This document shows, piece by piece, positions 8,879 through 17,447 of a stretch of 64,000 nt of DNA (the first letter of the stretch is position 1; every line of letters begins with the position of its first letter). The translations under genes and the position numbers were made by a program. Origin of the DNA: Salinibaculum litoreum (lineage in GTDB: Archaea > Halobacteriota > Halobacteria > Halobacteriales > Haloarculaceae); the NCBI GenBank assembly GCA_009789175.1, contig CP046866.1:186001-250000 (forward strand), in the 5' to 3' direction. The notes under the pieces are model-generated. The model was not told the origin of the DNA. It saw nothing but the letters and a program-made list of their open reading frames with translations, and ran no database searches.

Positions 8879-9757
8879 ATGATCGAGGTCAGCGACCTGC
8901 GCAAGGAGTACGGTGACTTCGCTGCCGTGGAAGGGTCGACCTTTGCCGTCGAGGATGGCGAAGTGTTCGGCATTATCGGCCCGAACGGCGCGGGGAAGAC
9001 GACGACACTGAAGATGCTCGCCGGCCTCATCGAACCAACGTCCGGCCAGGTGTCCGTGGCCGGCTACGATGCTGACGATACGGAGATGCGCCGACGGCTC
9101 GGCTTTCTTCCCGAAGAATCGCCGCTGTACGAGGAGATGACTCCCATCTCCTATCTCACCTTCTTTGCCGACCTCTACGATGTCCCCTCGGATGTCGCCG
9201 AAGAGCGCATCGACGAGACGCTTTCCGAACTCGACCTTGACCACCGCGAGCGCCAACTGGGGGACATGTCGAAGGGGATGAAACGCAAAGTCGCCATCGC
9301 CCGCTCGCTCATCAACGACCCCGACGTGCTCATCTACGACGAACCCGCCAGCGGACTCGACCCGCTGACGACCAACTACATCATCCAGTTCACCGAACGC
9401 CTCGCCGAGGAAGGCAAGACCATCGTCTTCTCGGCACACAACCTCTTTCACGTCGAATCCATCTGTGACCGCGTCGCCATCATGAACGAGGGGTCGATTG
9501 TCGCGAAGGGCGACCTCGAAACCCTTCAGGCGGAACACGGTGAGACCGAATACCACGTCTACACGACCGTCGAGGTACCCGACAGCGTAAAGAAAAACGG
9601 CCGGTACCGCCGCGTCGTCAACTCGATGGACGAAGTCGAGGCGACCCGCGAGGCCGCCACAGAGGCCGGCGGCGAAGTCGTCGATATCCGGACCGAGGAG
9701 TCGAGTCTGGAGGAGGTGTTCCTCAACGTCGCCGAGTCCGGGCGTGTGGAGGCCTGA
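8879..9757 (+). CDS. ABC-2 type exporter ATP-binding protein
   Basis: 292 residues. Walker A GPNGAGKTTT (about residues 34-43), Q-loop region, a degenerate signature GDMSKGMKRKVAIA in place of LSGGQ, Walker B VLIYDEPASGLDP, and the switch His in FSAHNLFHVE. It closely resembles NatA-type ATPases. It is the first gene of a three-gene operon with two permeases (9761 and 11646), separated by only 3 nt from the next gene. Substrate unknown; the protease domain fused to the partner permease suggests a link to envelope proteins or peptides (inference). Confidence 0.93.
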   Translation: MIEVSDLRKEYGDFAAVEGSTFAVEDGEVFGIIGPNGAGKTTTLKMLAGLIEPTSGQVSVAGYDADDTEMRRRLGFLPEESPLYEEMTPISYLTFFADLYDVPSDVAEERIDETLSELDLDHRERQLGDMSKGMKRKVAIARSLINDPDVLIYDEPASGLDPLTTNYIIQFTERLAEEGKTIVFSAHNLFHVESICDRVAIMNEGSIVAKGDLETLQAEHGETEYHVYTTVEVPDSVKKNGRYRRVVNSMDEVEATREAATEAGGEVVDIRTEESSLEEVFLNVAESGRVEA

Positions 9758-9760
9758 CGC

Positions 9761-11653
9761 GTGCGACCCCGGAAACTGCTCCGCATCGCCCGCTGGGAGG
9801 TCACCAAGAACGCGGGCGGGGTGGACAAGCGAACGCTCGCCGTTGCCGGCCTCGCAATCGCTCTCATCGCCGTTCTAGCCCCCGCCGTCGCCGCGCAAGG
9901 TGCGGTACTCGACGAGGGCATCTACCGCGTTGCCGTCGACGAGGACAGCCGCTACTACGACGTCGTCGAGGAGAATCCCACTTTCGTCGCGCGACCCGAT
10001 GCGACCCGCGAGGACCTCGGCGAGTCGGTCGACCTCTACATCGAGGACGGCTACGTCTCCCCCGCTGCGAGTCCGAAAGGGAGGGCCGCGAAGGAGGAAC
10101 TGCGCTCGGCGGTCCAGGCATACAACAACGAGCAACTGCGACAGGAAGCCAACCAGTCCGCGGCCTTTCCCGTCTCGGTCTCACTCGAGTACCGCGAGCA
10201 GTCACAGGCTGGGGGGACACTCGCGACGGACGGTGAGGACCCACAGCAGGTCAGGGACCCGGACAACCGGTCGGACAACCGGACGGGTGACGGCACGCCG
10301 GTCGATGGAAACGGGTCCAACGCAACGGACGGCACCGACGGAACGGACGGCACCGACGGCACTGATGGAACGAACGGCACCGACGGCACTGATGGAACGG
10401 ACGGCACTGCCGGGGCTCCTAACAGCGGGGGTCTCGGTGGCGCCGGCTCGGCTATCTCCGGCGACGGCGATTCGGTCGACTCGCCCTCGCAGCTCTCGCC
10501 ACCGTTTCCCTTCGAGTCGCTGGTGCTTGCGTTCGTCTTTATCATCCCGATGAACTTCCTGATTCAGGCCTACGGGAGTACGATACTCTCCGAGCGGCTG
10601 AACCGCCGGGGCGAGTTGCTGCTCGTTTCGCCGGTCTCGCGCTACGAGATTATCGGCGGGAAGACGCTCCCCTATTTCGCCGGTGCGATGGCAATCGAGG
10701 CGGTGATTGCAGTTGGGCTGACCTACGTTGGGACGGGGACCATTGGCGGGCTGGTCTCCATTGCCGCGATTCTCCCCCTGGTCGCGCTCTTTCTCGCCGC
10801 GACGTTCGTCGGCGCGATGTTCGCCCGCTCGTTCAAGGAACTCACCTTCGTTACCGTCACCATCACGGTCGGGCTGACGAGCTATGCGTTCGTGCCGGCC
10901 ATCTTCACCGACGTGACTCCCATCGCGCTCATCTCGCCGCTGACCGTCGTCGTCCGTGACCTGCAGGGCCAGGCCGTCGCAGCCCCCGAGTTCCTCTTCT
11001 CGGTGACGCCGCCGCTTCTGTCCGCGATTGTTCTTTTCGGGCTCGGCGCTGGGCTGTACCGCGAGGAAGATATGTTCGCCCAGCGGGCGATTCCGCTGAA
11101 GGTGCTGGATGCGCTTGCAGGCCCGGTTCGCAAGCGCTGGCACGTCGGGGCGATGGTCGCCGTGTTGCTGCCCTTCGTCTTCGTTCTCCAGTTGCTGGCT
11201 ATCGCCGTCCTGTTCGCGCTGGGTGAGGTGTCTATCCCGCTGTTGCTGGTCGTCGTCGCCGTCGTCGAGGAGATAGCCAAGAGCCTGCCCGTCTACGCCG
11301 CCTACGCGCACAAGCGCTTCGAGCGGTCAACGGTTTCCGCGCTGGTCCTCGGGGCCATCGCAGGGGCCGGGTTCTTCGTCGGCGAGAAGATTACCCAGCT
11401 CGCCCAGCTCGTCGGTCTGCCCGAACTCGCACAGGGACAGGCTGCGCTCCAGATAGCACCGACCGATGTCGGTGCCCCGATACTGATCGCGCTGTTTTTC
11501 CTCCCCTTGCTTCTCCACGGCGTGACGGCTGCCATCTCGGCAGTCGGTGCCAGCCGCGGCAAGCGCGCCTACGTCGTCGCGCTGGGTGTCGCGATGCTCG
11601 TCCATCTGGTCTATAACCTCGCCGTTCTCTCGGAGGTGCTTGGCAATGTCTAA
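9761..11653 (+). CDS. ABC-2 permease fused to a PrsW-type intramembrane protease domain
   Basis: 630 residues, GTG start 3 nt after the ATPase stop. Residues ~30-50 form TM1. Then comes a large external loop containing a Thr-Asp-Gly repeat (about residues 188-217), followed by five TM helices of an ABC-2 permease (about 250-440). The C-terminal ~180 residues form a second TM bundle with the PrsW/CPBP-like motif E503-E504-I-A-K507 in a hydrophobic helix, and further His residues in LLLHGVTAAIS and HLVYNLAVL. PrsW proteases cleave membrane-bound anti-sigma factors in bacteria. Here the domain is covalently tied to an exporter, so the protease may process what the exporter handles. Its 3' end overlaps the next permease by 8 nt. 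Confidence 0.88.
   Translation: MRPRKLLRIARWEVTKNAGGVDKRTLAVAGLAIALIAVLAPAVAAQGAVLDEGIYRVAVDEDSRYYDVVEENPTFVARPDATREDLGESVDLYIEDGYVSPAASPKGRAAKEELRSAVQAYNNEQLRQEANQSAAFPVSVSLEYREQSQAGGTLATDGEDPQQVRDPDNRSDNRTGDGTPVDGNGSNATDGTDGTDGTDGTDGTNGTDGTDGTDGTAGAPNSGGLGGAGSAISGDGDSVDSPSQLSPPFPFESLVLAFVFIIPMNFLIQAYGSTILSERLNRRGELLLVSPVSRYEIIGGKTLPYFAGAMAIEAVIAVGLTYVGTGTIGGLVSIAAILPLVALFLAATFVGAMFARSFKELTFVTVTITVGLTSYAFVPAIFTDVTPIALISPLTVVVRDLQGQAVAAPEFLFSVTPPLLSAIVLFGLGAGLYREEDMFAQRAIPLKVLDALAGPVRKRWHVGAMVAVLLPFVFVLQLLAIAVLFALGEVSIPLLLVVVAVVEEIAKSLPVYAAYAHKRFERSTVSALVLGAIAGAGFFVGEKITQLAQLVGLPELAQGQAALQIAPTDVGAPILIALFFLPLLLHGVTAAISAVGASRGKRAYVVALGVAMLVHLVYNLAVLSEVLGNV
10321..10410 (+). repeat. In-frame minisatellite encoding Thr-Asp-Gly repeats
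   Basis: Repeating ACNGACGGN-type 9-nt units with 18- to 27-nt higher-order copies (for example ACCGACGGCACTGATGGAACG occurring twice) encode a run of TDG/TNG triplets. They form a flexible, highly acidic and hydroxyl-rich linker in the external loop of the permease-protease. Copy number is likely to vary between strains. Confidence 0.85.
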
Positions 11654-12722
11654 GAGTCGTGGGCTGCTCGATGACGTGCGAACCACCATCGCCCGACGGG
11701 AGATTGCCTCGCTGTCCCGGGAGAAGACCATCGTGCTGGCGTTGCTCATTCAGCTCTTTATCGCCGCCTTTTCGTCGTTTCTCGTCGTCGGATTGACCTC
11801 GCTGTATGACCCGAGTTCCGTCGAGGGCGAGGGCATCCGCGTCGGCGTCTCAGGGGATGTCCAGCAGGACCTCAACGAGACTGCCCGCGAAGTCGACGGC
11901 GTGACTGCCGTCGAGTACGACACACAGGACGGCGCACTGTCGTCATTCGACAGGGGTGAAGTCGACGCCGTCCTTGTGGCGAATCGGACAGCCAACGGCT
12001 CCCGCATCGACGTAACTGCTATCGCCCCCGAAGAGAACCTCCGGACGACGCTCGTGGTCGTCAAGATACGGGAGCTCCTGACCGAGTTCGAGCGCACAGA
12101 GCGCGACCGGCGGTCCGTCGACCTCTCCTTCCAGCCCATCGAGTTGCCGGAAGACGCCGACGCCAGCCCGTACTTCGGCTTCACCTACACCGTCCTGATT
12201 CCGCTGTTGTTGTTCCTGCCGCCGTTTATCAGCGGCTCCGTCTCAGTCGACGCCGTAACGGAGGAGATAGAACGGGGGACGCTCGAACTGCTCAGGGTCG
12301 CCCCCGTCTCGCTGGTCGACATCATCGACGGGAAGGCCTTGGGAATGGCGCTTCTGGCACCGGCACAGGCGCTCCTGTGGATATTCCTGCTGAGTCTCAA
12401 CAACATCGCCGTCAGCAACGTGTTGCCGATACTGGTGTTCGTGACGGCTATCGCGACCGTCGTCGTCGTCCTCGGGGTCGTCCTCGGGTTAGCGACTGCT
12501 CGCCGCCGGCAGGCCCAACTCCTCTATTCGGTACTCGTCATCCTGCTGTTCGGGCTTGCCATCTTCCTGCCCGAACACCCGGCGACGACCGTCGCCAAAC
12601 TCGCCGTCGACAGCGCGACACTCGGCACGTACGCGCACGTGGTCGGGTTCAGCGTCGGGGCTGCGCTCCTGTATGCCGGTGCCCGGCGGTACGCGTCGAG
12701 TATCGACGTCGAATCACTCTGA
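11646..12722 (+). CDS. ABC-2 type transporter permease
   Basis: 358 residues from the ATG at 11646, inside the end of the preceding gene (8-nt overlap). TM1 lies at about residues 28-50 (VLALLIQLFIAAFSSFLVVG). An external domain of ~130 residues follows, then five or six TM helices from about residue 175 (FTYTVLIPLLLFLPPFISG). The motif EEIERGTLELLRVAPVS is the conserved ABC-2 coupling region. It forms the second half-transporter with the ATPase and permease-protease upstream. Substrate unknown. Confidence 0.92.
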   Translation: MSKSRGLLDDVRTTIARREIASLSREKTIVLALLIQLFIAAFSSFLVVGLTSLYDPSSVEGEGIRVGVSGDVQQDLNETAREVDGVTAVEYDTQDGALSSFDRGEVDAVLVANRTANGSRIDVTAIAPEENLRTTLVVVKIRELLTEFERTERDRRSVDLSFQPIELPEDADASPYFGFTYTVLIPLLLFLPPFISGSVSVDAVTEEIERGTLELLRVAPVSLVDIIDGKALGMALLAPAQALLWIFLLSLNNIAVSNVLPILVFVTAIATVVVVLGVVLGLATARRRQAQLLYSVLVILLFGLAIFLPEHPATTVAKLAVDSATLGTYAHVVGFSVGAALLYAGARRYASSIDVESL

Positions 12723-12759
12723 GGGGGTTCCGGTTTTCCAGTGGCTGGCCGCGAGCGGG

Positions 12760-12768
12760 GACTTTATT
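12760..12768 (+). promoter_or_regulatory. TATA-like element for the kinase-like/halocyanin gene
   Basis: ACTTTATTC lies about 30 nt before the ATG at 12795, in the short gap after the ABC operon. It implies a separate transcript. Confidence 0.4.
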
Positions 12769-12794
12769 CGGTGGAGACATGTACAGTTCCGGTA

Positions 12795-14693
12795 ATGGAC
12801 GATGCTGCCGAACGGTTCGCGGACGACGTGCCGAGAATCCACGATGTCCGGAGCATCTCGGAAGGGGCTGTCGTTCACTACTACCATGGTTCGCTGGACC
12901 CCGACCAGCAGACTGTCCGTATTTTCACTCTTAGTCCGACAGTCTCCGACGAGCGGGTCCGTGAGGCGTTTATACATGCTGCTGGACAGTGGCACAACCC
13001 CAGCACGCACGCGAACATCGTCACCATCCACGACCGGGACAGACGGCCCCGTCCGTGGATTGCTGCTGACATGGTCGGCGGCAAGCGTCTCGATGTCGTT
13101 CAGTCCGAACTGTCGGACCCGGAGATAGGGAGCGTCATCGCGGATGCGGCCGAAGCTATCCGCAACGCGTCGTTGTACAACACGTCACACTTCGACCTCA
13201 CGCCGGAATCTATCTGGGTCTGTGACACCGACGACGGCCTCTCTGGGCTGGTCGATGGCTGGGGGCTCACCCGGGCGTGTCAGGTCGCTGCTGGAGACAC
13301 GCCTGTGACCGCATACACGCCGCCCGAACTCCTCGATTCCCCTGACAGTGGCTCCGAACGAACGGACGTGTACGGCCTGGGTGCGGTCGCATATGCCGCC
13401 TTGACCGGCACAGCACCCATCAGCGGACGTGACCTCGATACAGCGATTCGGGACAACGACATCACGCCACCGACTGCAGTCTCGCCAGCCCTCCCAGACG
13501 CTGTCGATGACGTGTTGCTGACCGCACTCGCTGCTGACCCGGGTGAGCGTCAGTCCTCGGCGTATGAGTTCAAAACTGCCATCGAGCAGGCGCTGCCCGC
13601 CGACAGTGACAGCCCAGGTGGGGCGAGTGCCGCTGGGGGGACAGCCACCCAGTCACCGGCAGCGACGGACTCCGAGCCAGACGAACCGAACCCGCAACCG
13701 AGCAACGCCCACTCACAGGACACACAAACGGACCCACAGCCGACCGGACCCGCGGACAAAAGCGACACAACCGCTGGCTCGCCCTCTCGACGGGCCGTCC
13801 TCGGACTCGTGGGCCTTGGCGGCGCGGGGGCTGGCCTGGGATGGCTCTTCTGGCAGCCCCTGTCTGAACTCGGACGTGACTTTCTCTCTGCAAGTGAGTC
13901 GTCACCACGCCCGGACTCAAGCGACGGGAGAGACCCCCCGAGTGGTGAGTATCTCTCTGACGCCAACGCGTACGACGGCTTCGTCGATGCGCGCGGAAAC
14001 AGTACAGTCCCTGTGCGCGTCGGAGGTGGTGACGGCCTTGCGTTCGACCCGCCGGCAGTCCATATCGACCCCGAGACGACGATTCGCTGGGAGTGGACTG
14101 GAAGGGGTGGTTCGCATAACGTCGTCGCTATCGACGGCACGTTTAAATCTGGCGCACCGACTGCGAACCGCGACCAGGCGTTTACGTACACGTTCTCGGA
14201 GCCTGGCAGTACCAGCTACTACTGTTTGCCCCATCGCGTATCGGGTATGAAAGGACTCGTCCTCGTCGGCGGCGAGGAACTCACGGAATACACTGATTCG
14301 TATACCTCAGGTGACCGGGATAGTACGCCTTCCTCTACGCTCGACGACTATCTCGCCGATGCCAACGCATACGACGGTACCGTCGTCAACGCACTGGGTG
14401 CTGATACCGTCCTCGTCGGTGTCGGGGCTGGTAACAGCGGCCTCGCGTTCGACCCGGCAGCAGTCCGCATCTCTCCCGGAACGACAGTCGTCTGGGAGTG
14501 GACTGGCGAAGGTGGCGCACACAACGTCATCCACGATGTCGATGCAAGCTCACAGAGCGTGGAAGCGTTTGACAGCGGCAGCACACAGTCTTCGGGCACC
14601 TTCGAGTACACCTTCAGTACGTCGGGCACGTATCTCTACTACTGTACACCACACAAGGCAGTAGGGATGAAGGGTGCCGTTATCGTCGAGTGA
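12795..14693 (+). CDS. Kinase-like domain, membrane anchor and two halocyanin (blue copper) domains
   Basis: 632 residues. Residues ~20-268 follow a eukaryotic-type protein kinase: HANIVTIHD (72-80), HFDLTPESI (132-140, for HRDLKPEN), GWGLTR (155-160, for DFGLAR), TPPELL (APE region), TDVYGLGAVAYAALTG (190-205). The VAIK lysine is not evident (TVRIFTL), the catalytic-loop Lys and Asn are Thr and Ser, and the Mg-binding Asp is Gly155, so it is probably a pseudokinase. Residues 270-330 are an acidic Pro/Thr/Gln linker. SRRAVLGLVGLGGAG at 331 begins a single hydrophobic segment. Two plastocyanin-like domains follow with full copper ligand sets: H441, C477, H480, M485 and H576, C617, H620, M625. 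The likely topology is kinase-like domain inside, copper domains outside. ATG 12795 is preferred to upstream in-frame codons because of the TATA box spacing. Confidence 0.9.
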   Translation: MDDAAERFADDVPRIHDVRSISEGAVVHYYHGSLDPDQQTVRIFTLSPTVSDERVREAFIHAAGQWHNPSTHANIVTIHDRDRRPRPWIAADMVGGKRLDVVQSELSDPEIGSVIADAAEAIRNASLYNTSHFDLTPESIWVCDTDDGLSGLVDGWGLTRACQVAAGDTPVTAYTPPELLDSPDSGSERTDVYGLGAVAYAALTGTAPISGRDLDTAIRDNDITPPTAVSPALPDAVDDVLLTALAADPGERQSSAYEFKTAIEQALPADSDSPGGASAAGGTATQSPAATDSEPDEPNPQPSNAHSQDTQTDPQPTGPADKSDTTAGSPSRRAVLGLVGLGGAGAGLGWLFWQPLSELGRDFLSASESSPRPDSSDGRDPPSGEYLSDANAYDGFVDARGNSTVPVRVGGGDGLAFDPPAVHIDPETTIRWEWTGRGGSHNVVAIDGTFKSGAPTANRDQAFTYTFSEPGSTSYYCLPHRVSGMKGLVLVGGEELTEYTDSYTSGDRDSTPSSTLDDYLADANAYDGTVVNALGADTVLVGVGAGNSGLAFDPAAVRISPGTTVVWEWTGEGGAHNVIHDVDASSQSVEAFDSGSTQSSGTFEYTFSTSGTYLYYCTPHKAVGMKGAVIVE

Positions 14694-14774
14694 GCGGCGC
14701 ACACAGTCACGAACTGCCCACGAACGGCAGCGACCGTCCCCGCGAGTCCATCGTGACGTGGGCCTGTTTCTCCG

Positions 14775-14784
14775 AAGTTTTTCT
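14775..14784 (+). promoter_or_regulatory. TATA-like element for the aldo/keto reductase operon
   Basis: AGTTTTTCTA lies about 27 nt before the ATG at 14808. Confidence 0.4.
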
Positions 14785-14807
14785 ACGCCACCGGTCAACG
14801 CTCATCC

Positions 14808-15782
14808 ATGGAGTACACCACCCTCGGTGGGACCGGCATGGAGGTCAGCCGCATCTGTCTCGGTTGCATGAGCTTTGGCACGCCGGAGTGGCGTGAGTGG
14901 GTCCTCGACGAAGCGGACAGTCACCCTATCATCGAGCGTGCCATCGACCTCGGTATCAACTTCTTCGACACCGCCAACATGTATTCGACCGGCGAGTCCG
15001 AGCGCATCCTCGGCAACGCCTTGGAGGGTCGGCGCGAGGAGATGGTCGTCGCCACGAAGGTGTTCTTCCAGATGGACGAGGCGGACCCCAACAGCGGGGG
15101 GCTCTCCAGAAAGACCATCGAGCAGGAACTCGACGCGTCACGGGAACGGCTGGGGATGGACACCATCGACCTCTATCAGATTCACCGCTGGGACGACGAC
15201 ACGCCCATCGAGCAGACGATGCGCGCACTCGATGATGCCGTCCGCCGCGAGAAAGTCCGCTATCTCGGCGGGAGTTCGATGTGGACCCACCAGTTCGCCG
15301 AGGCGTTACACACAAGCGAGCGCCTCGGCCTCGACCAGTTTCTCACCATGCAGAACCACTACAATCTCCTCTATCGCGAGGAGGAACGCGAGATGCTCCC
15401 CTTCTGTGAAAAGAAAGACATCGGGGTGATTCCGTGGAGCCCACTCGCCCGTGGCTATCTCGCGCGACCCCACGAGGAGTTCGACGCGACTGCCCGCGGG
15501 GAGTCCGACGAGTACGCGAGAGAACACCCCTACTTCGAGGGCAACGGCCAGGAGATAAACGAGCGCGTCCAGGAACTGGCCGAGCAGAAAGACGCCACGA
15601 TGGCCCAGATTGCGCTGTCGTGGGTCCTGCACAAGGATGTCGTCGACGCACCCATCGTCGGCACCACGAGCGTCGAGCATCTGGAGGAAGCCGTCGAGGC
15701 GCTCGACATCTCGCTGTCGGACAGTGATATCGAGTGGCTGGAAGCGCCCTACGAGCCAGTCAGCGTCAGCGGGCACGAGTGA
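14808..15782 (+). CDS. Aldo/keto reductase
   Basis: 324 residues, TIM-barrel NADPH-dependent oxidoreductase. The family tetrad is visible: Asp in NFFDTANMYSTGESE, the Tyr of the same motif, Lys in VVATKVFF and His in LYQIHRWD. The late barrel motifs QNHYNLLYREEEREMLPFC and VIPWSPLARGYL match the YajO/AKR group. One nucleotide separates its stop from the nitronate monooxygenase-like gene, so the two form an operon. Physiological substrate unknown. Confidence 0.93.
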   Translation: MEYTTLGGTGMEVSRICLGCMSFGTPEWREWVLDEADSHPIIERAIDLGINFFDTANMYSTGESERILGNALEGRREEMVVATKVFFQMDEADPNSGGLSRKTIEQELDASRERLGMDTIDLYQIHRWDDDTPIEQTMRALDDAVRREKVRYLGGSSMWTHQFAEALHTSERLGLDQFLTMQNHYNLLYREEEREMLPFCEKKDIGVIPWSPLARGYLARPHEEFDATARGESDEYAREHPYFEGNGQEINERVQELAEQKDATMAQIALSWVLHKDVVDAPIVGTTSVEHLEEAVEALDISLSDSDIEWLEAPYEPVSVSGHE

Positions 15783-15783
15783 G

Positions 15784-16806
15784 ATGTCGGTCGAAACTGC
15801 ACTCACAGAGCGGCTTGGTCTCGACCATCCCATCGTCCAGGCCCCCATCGGGAGCGCGAGCACGCCGGCGCTGGCAGCAGCAGTCGCCGATGCTGGCGGG
15901 CTGGGACTGCTCGCCGTCACCTGGCGTGACCCTGAGGACACCCGCCAGTGTCTCGAAGCCACACGGGCACAGACCGACGGCGTCGTCGGTGCGAACATCG
16001 TCGTCGACGACGCCGCAGCGGAGACGCCGACGGAGCGACACGTCGAGGCCTGCCTGCAAGCGGGCGTCGATGTCGTCTCCCTCTCGTTTGGCTCGGCTGC
16101 ACCCTTCCTCGACCGTCTGCACGACGCGGGTGTAACCGTGATACAGACCGTCGACAGTGCGGAGGGTGCCCGGGATGCGGTCGCTGCCGGCGTCGACGTG
16201 GTCGTGGCACAGGGCTGGGAGGCGGGTGGCCACGTCCAGAGTGACGTTGCGACGATGCCGCTGGTTCCCCGCGTCGTCGATGCCGTTCCGGACACGCCCG
16301 TCGTCGCCGCCGGCGGCATCGGCGACGGACGGGGGATTGCCGGCGCACTCGCGCTGGGTGCCGACGGCGCGTGGCTGGGAACCCGGTTTCTCGCCACGGC
16401 GGAGGCAAACGTCCACGAGACCTACCGCGAGCGCGTGACCGACGCGGACGAGACCGAGACGGTCTATGGCACGATTTTCGACGAGGGCTGGCCGGGCGTC
16501 CCGCACCGCGTCCTCGAAAACGAGACGACCGAGGCTTACAGCGAGGCCGGGCGGCCGGCAGAGGACCGGCCCGGCGAGGGCGACGTGGTGGCACGGGGGC
16601 CGGACGGGACACCAGTGACGCGATACGAGGATTCACTCGCGACGCCGGAGGTCGACGGTGACCCGGCGGCGCTGCCGCTGTACGCCGGCCAGAGCGCAGG
16701 GCTGGCCGAGGAGGTAGATTCGGCAGCAGATGTCGTCGACCAACTCGCCGCCGAGACGGCAGCAGCCATCGACCGACTGGGCGAGTGCTCCACGGCTCCC
16801 GAGTAG
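15784..16806 (+). CDS. Nitronate monooxygenase / 2-nitropropane dioxygenase family flavoprotein
   Basis: 340 residues. FMN-dependent TIM-barrel oxidase. N-terminal LGLDHPIVQAPIGSASTP, VVAQGWEAGGHVQ (the family's conserved His-containing loop), AAGGIGDGRGI and GAWLGTRFLAT (phosphate binding of FMN) are all present. The C-terminal ~100 residues are longer and acidic. Known members oxidise nitronates such as propionate-3-nitronate, but archaeal members are untested. The ATG at 15784 follows the aldo/keto reductase stop by 1 nt; longer in-frame starts lie inside that gene and are rejected. Confidence 0.9.
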   Translation: MSVETALTERLGLDHPIVQAPIGSASTPALAAAVADAGGLGLLAVTWRDPEDTRQCLEATRAQTDGVVGANIVVDDAAAETPTERHVEACLQAGVDVVSLSFGSAAPFLDRLHDAGVTVIQTVDSAEGARDAVAAGVDVVVAQGWEAGGHVQSDVATMPLVPRVVDAVPDTPVVAAGGIGDGRGIAGALALGADGAWLGTRFLATAEANVHETYRERVTDADETETVYGTIFDEGWPGVPHRVLENETTEAYSEAGRPAEDRPGEGDVVARGPDGTPVTRYEDSLATPEVDGDPAALPLYAGQSAGLAEEVDSAADVVDQLAAETAAAIDRLGECSTAPE

Positions 16807-16810
16807 GTTT

Positions 16811-17323
16811 CTACTCCCTTCGCGACACCTCGTCTGCGACGGTCCGTATCGTCTCGTATTCCTCGTCGCTGTAGGCGATAAAGCGCACGTCCGACAGCGT
16901 CTCCGGTTCGTAGCCGGCGATGGTCTCCGCGATGATGCGGGCCCCCTCTCGCAAACCAAAGCTTGCCACCCCACAGCCAAGCGCGGGCACCACGAGTGAC
17001 TCGGCACCGAGGTCGTCCGCCCGTTCGAGGGTGTGCTGCGTGGCGTTTCGAATCGAGTCGGCGGTCGCCTCGCCGTCGCCGTAGTGTGGCATCGCTGCGG
17101 CGTGGATGACCCACTCCGCATCCAGGTCGTAGGCGTCCGTGACAGCAACCTCGCCGAGGTCGACGGGTCCTTTCGAGGTGGCCTCCTGATTGATTTCCTG
17201 TCCTGCGCCACGCCTGAGCGCGCCTGCGACGCCCGACCCCATCTGGAGGCTGGTCCCCGCAGCGTTGACGAGTGCGTCCGCCGACTGCCGTGCGATGTCT
17301 CCCTGTACCACGTCGAAGTCCAT
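16811..17323 (-). CDS. Macro-domain protein (ADP-ribose / O-acetyl-ADP-ribose hydrolase type)
   Basis: 170 residues that are a single macro domain: MDFDVVQGDIARQSADALVNAAG (the NAAG element), LQMGSGVAGALRRGAG (substrate loop) and VPALGCGVASFGL (second phosphate loop). Such domains hydrolyse O-acetyl-ADP-ribose, the by-product of sirtuin activity, or remove ADP-ribose from proteins. A sirtuin gene is present at 3759-4538 but is not linked in operon. The ATG at 17323 is chosen because residues upstream are Ser/Gly-rich read-through of the divergent acidic gene. Confidence 0.92.
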   Translation of the reverse strand: MDFDVVQGDIARQSADALVNAAGTSLQMGSGVAGALRRGAGQEINQEATSKGPVDLGEVAVTDAYDLDAEWVIHAAAMPHYGDGEATADSIRNATQHTLERADDLGAESLVVPALGCGVASFGLREGARIIAETIAGYEPETLSDVRFIAYSDEEYETIRTVADEVSRRE

Positions 17324-17447
17324 GCGCGTGCGTACTCGGGCCACGGTGAAAATCCTAGCCCGACCACCAAGTGTCGACGCCAGACTGTCGTGGTACACTC
17401 CCCGCGGACCCCAGCATACTTCGGGATGGCGGCCGCAGCATCTCGCA

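Noticed and set aside
10321-10410. A CRISPR-like or direct repeat array
   Set aside because: The units are contiguous with no spacers, lie inside the permease frame, and encode TDG triplets.
10202-11311. Antisense 369-codon frame in the permease-protease gene
   Set aside because: Its composition (Arg/Asp/Gln-rich) is a by-product of GC-rich coding DNA on the other strand.
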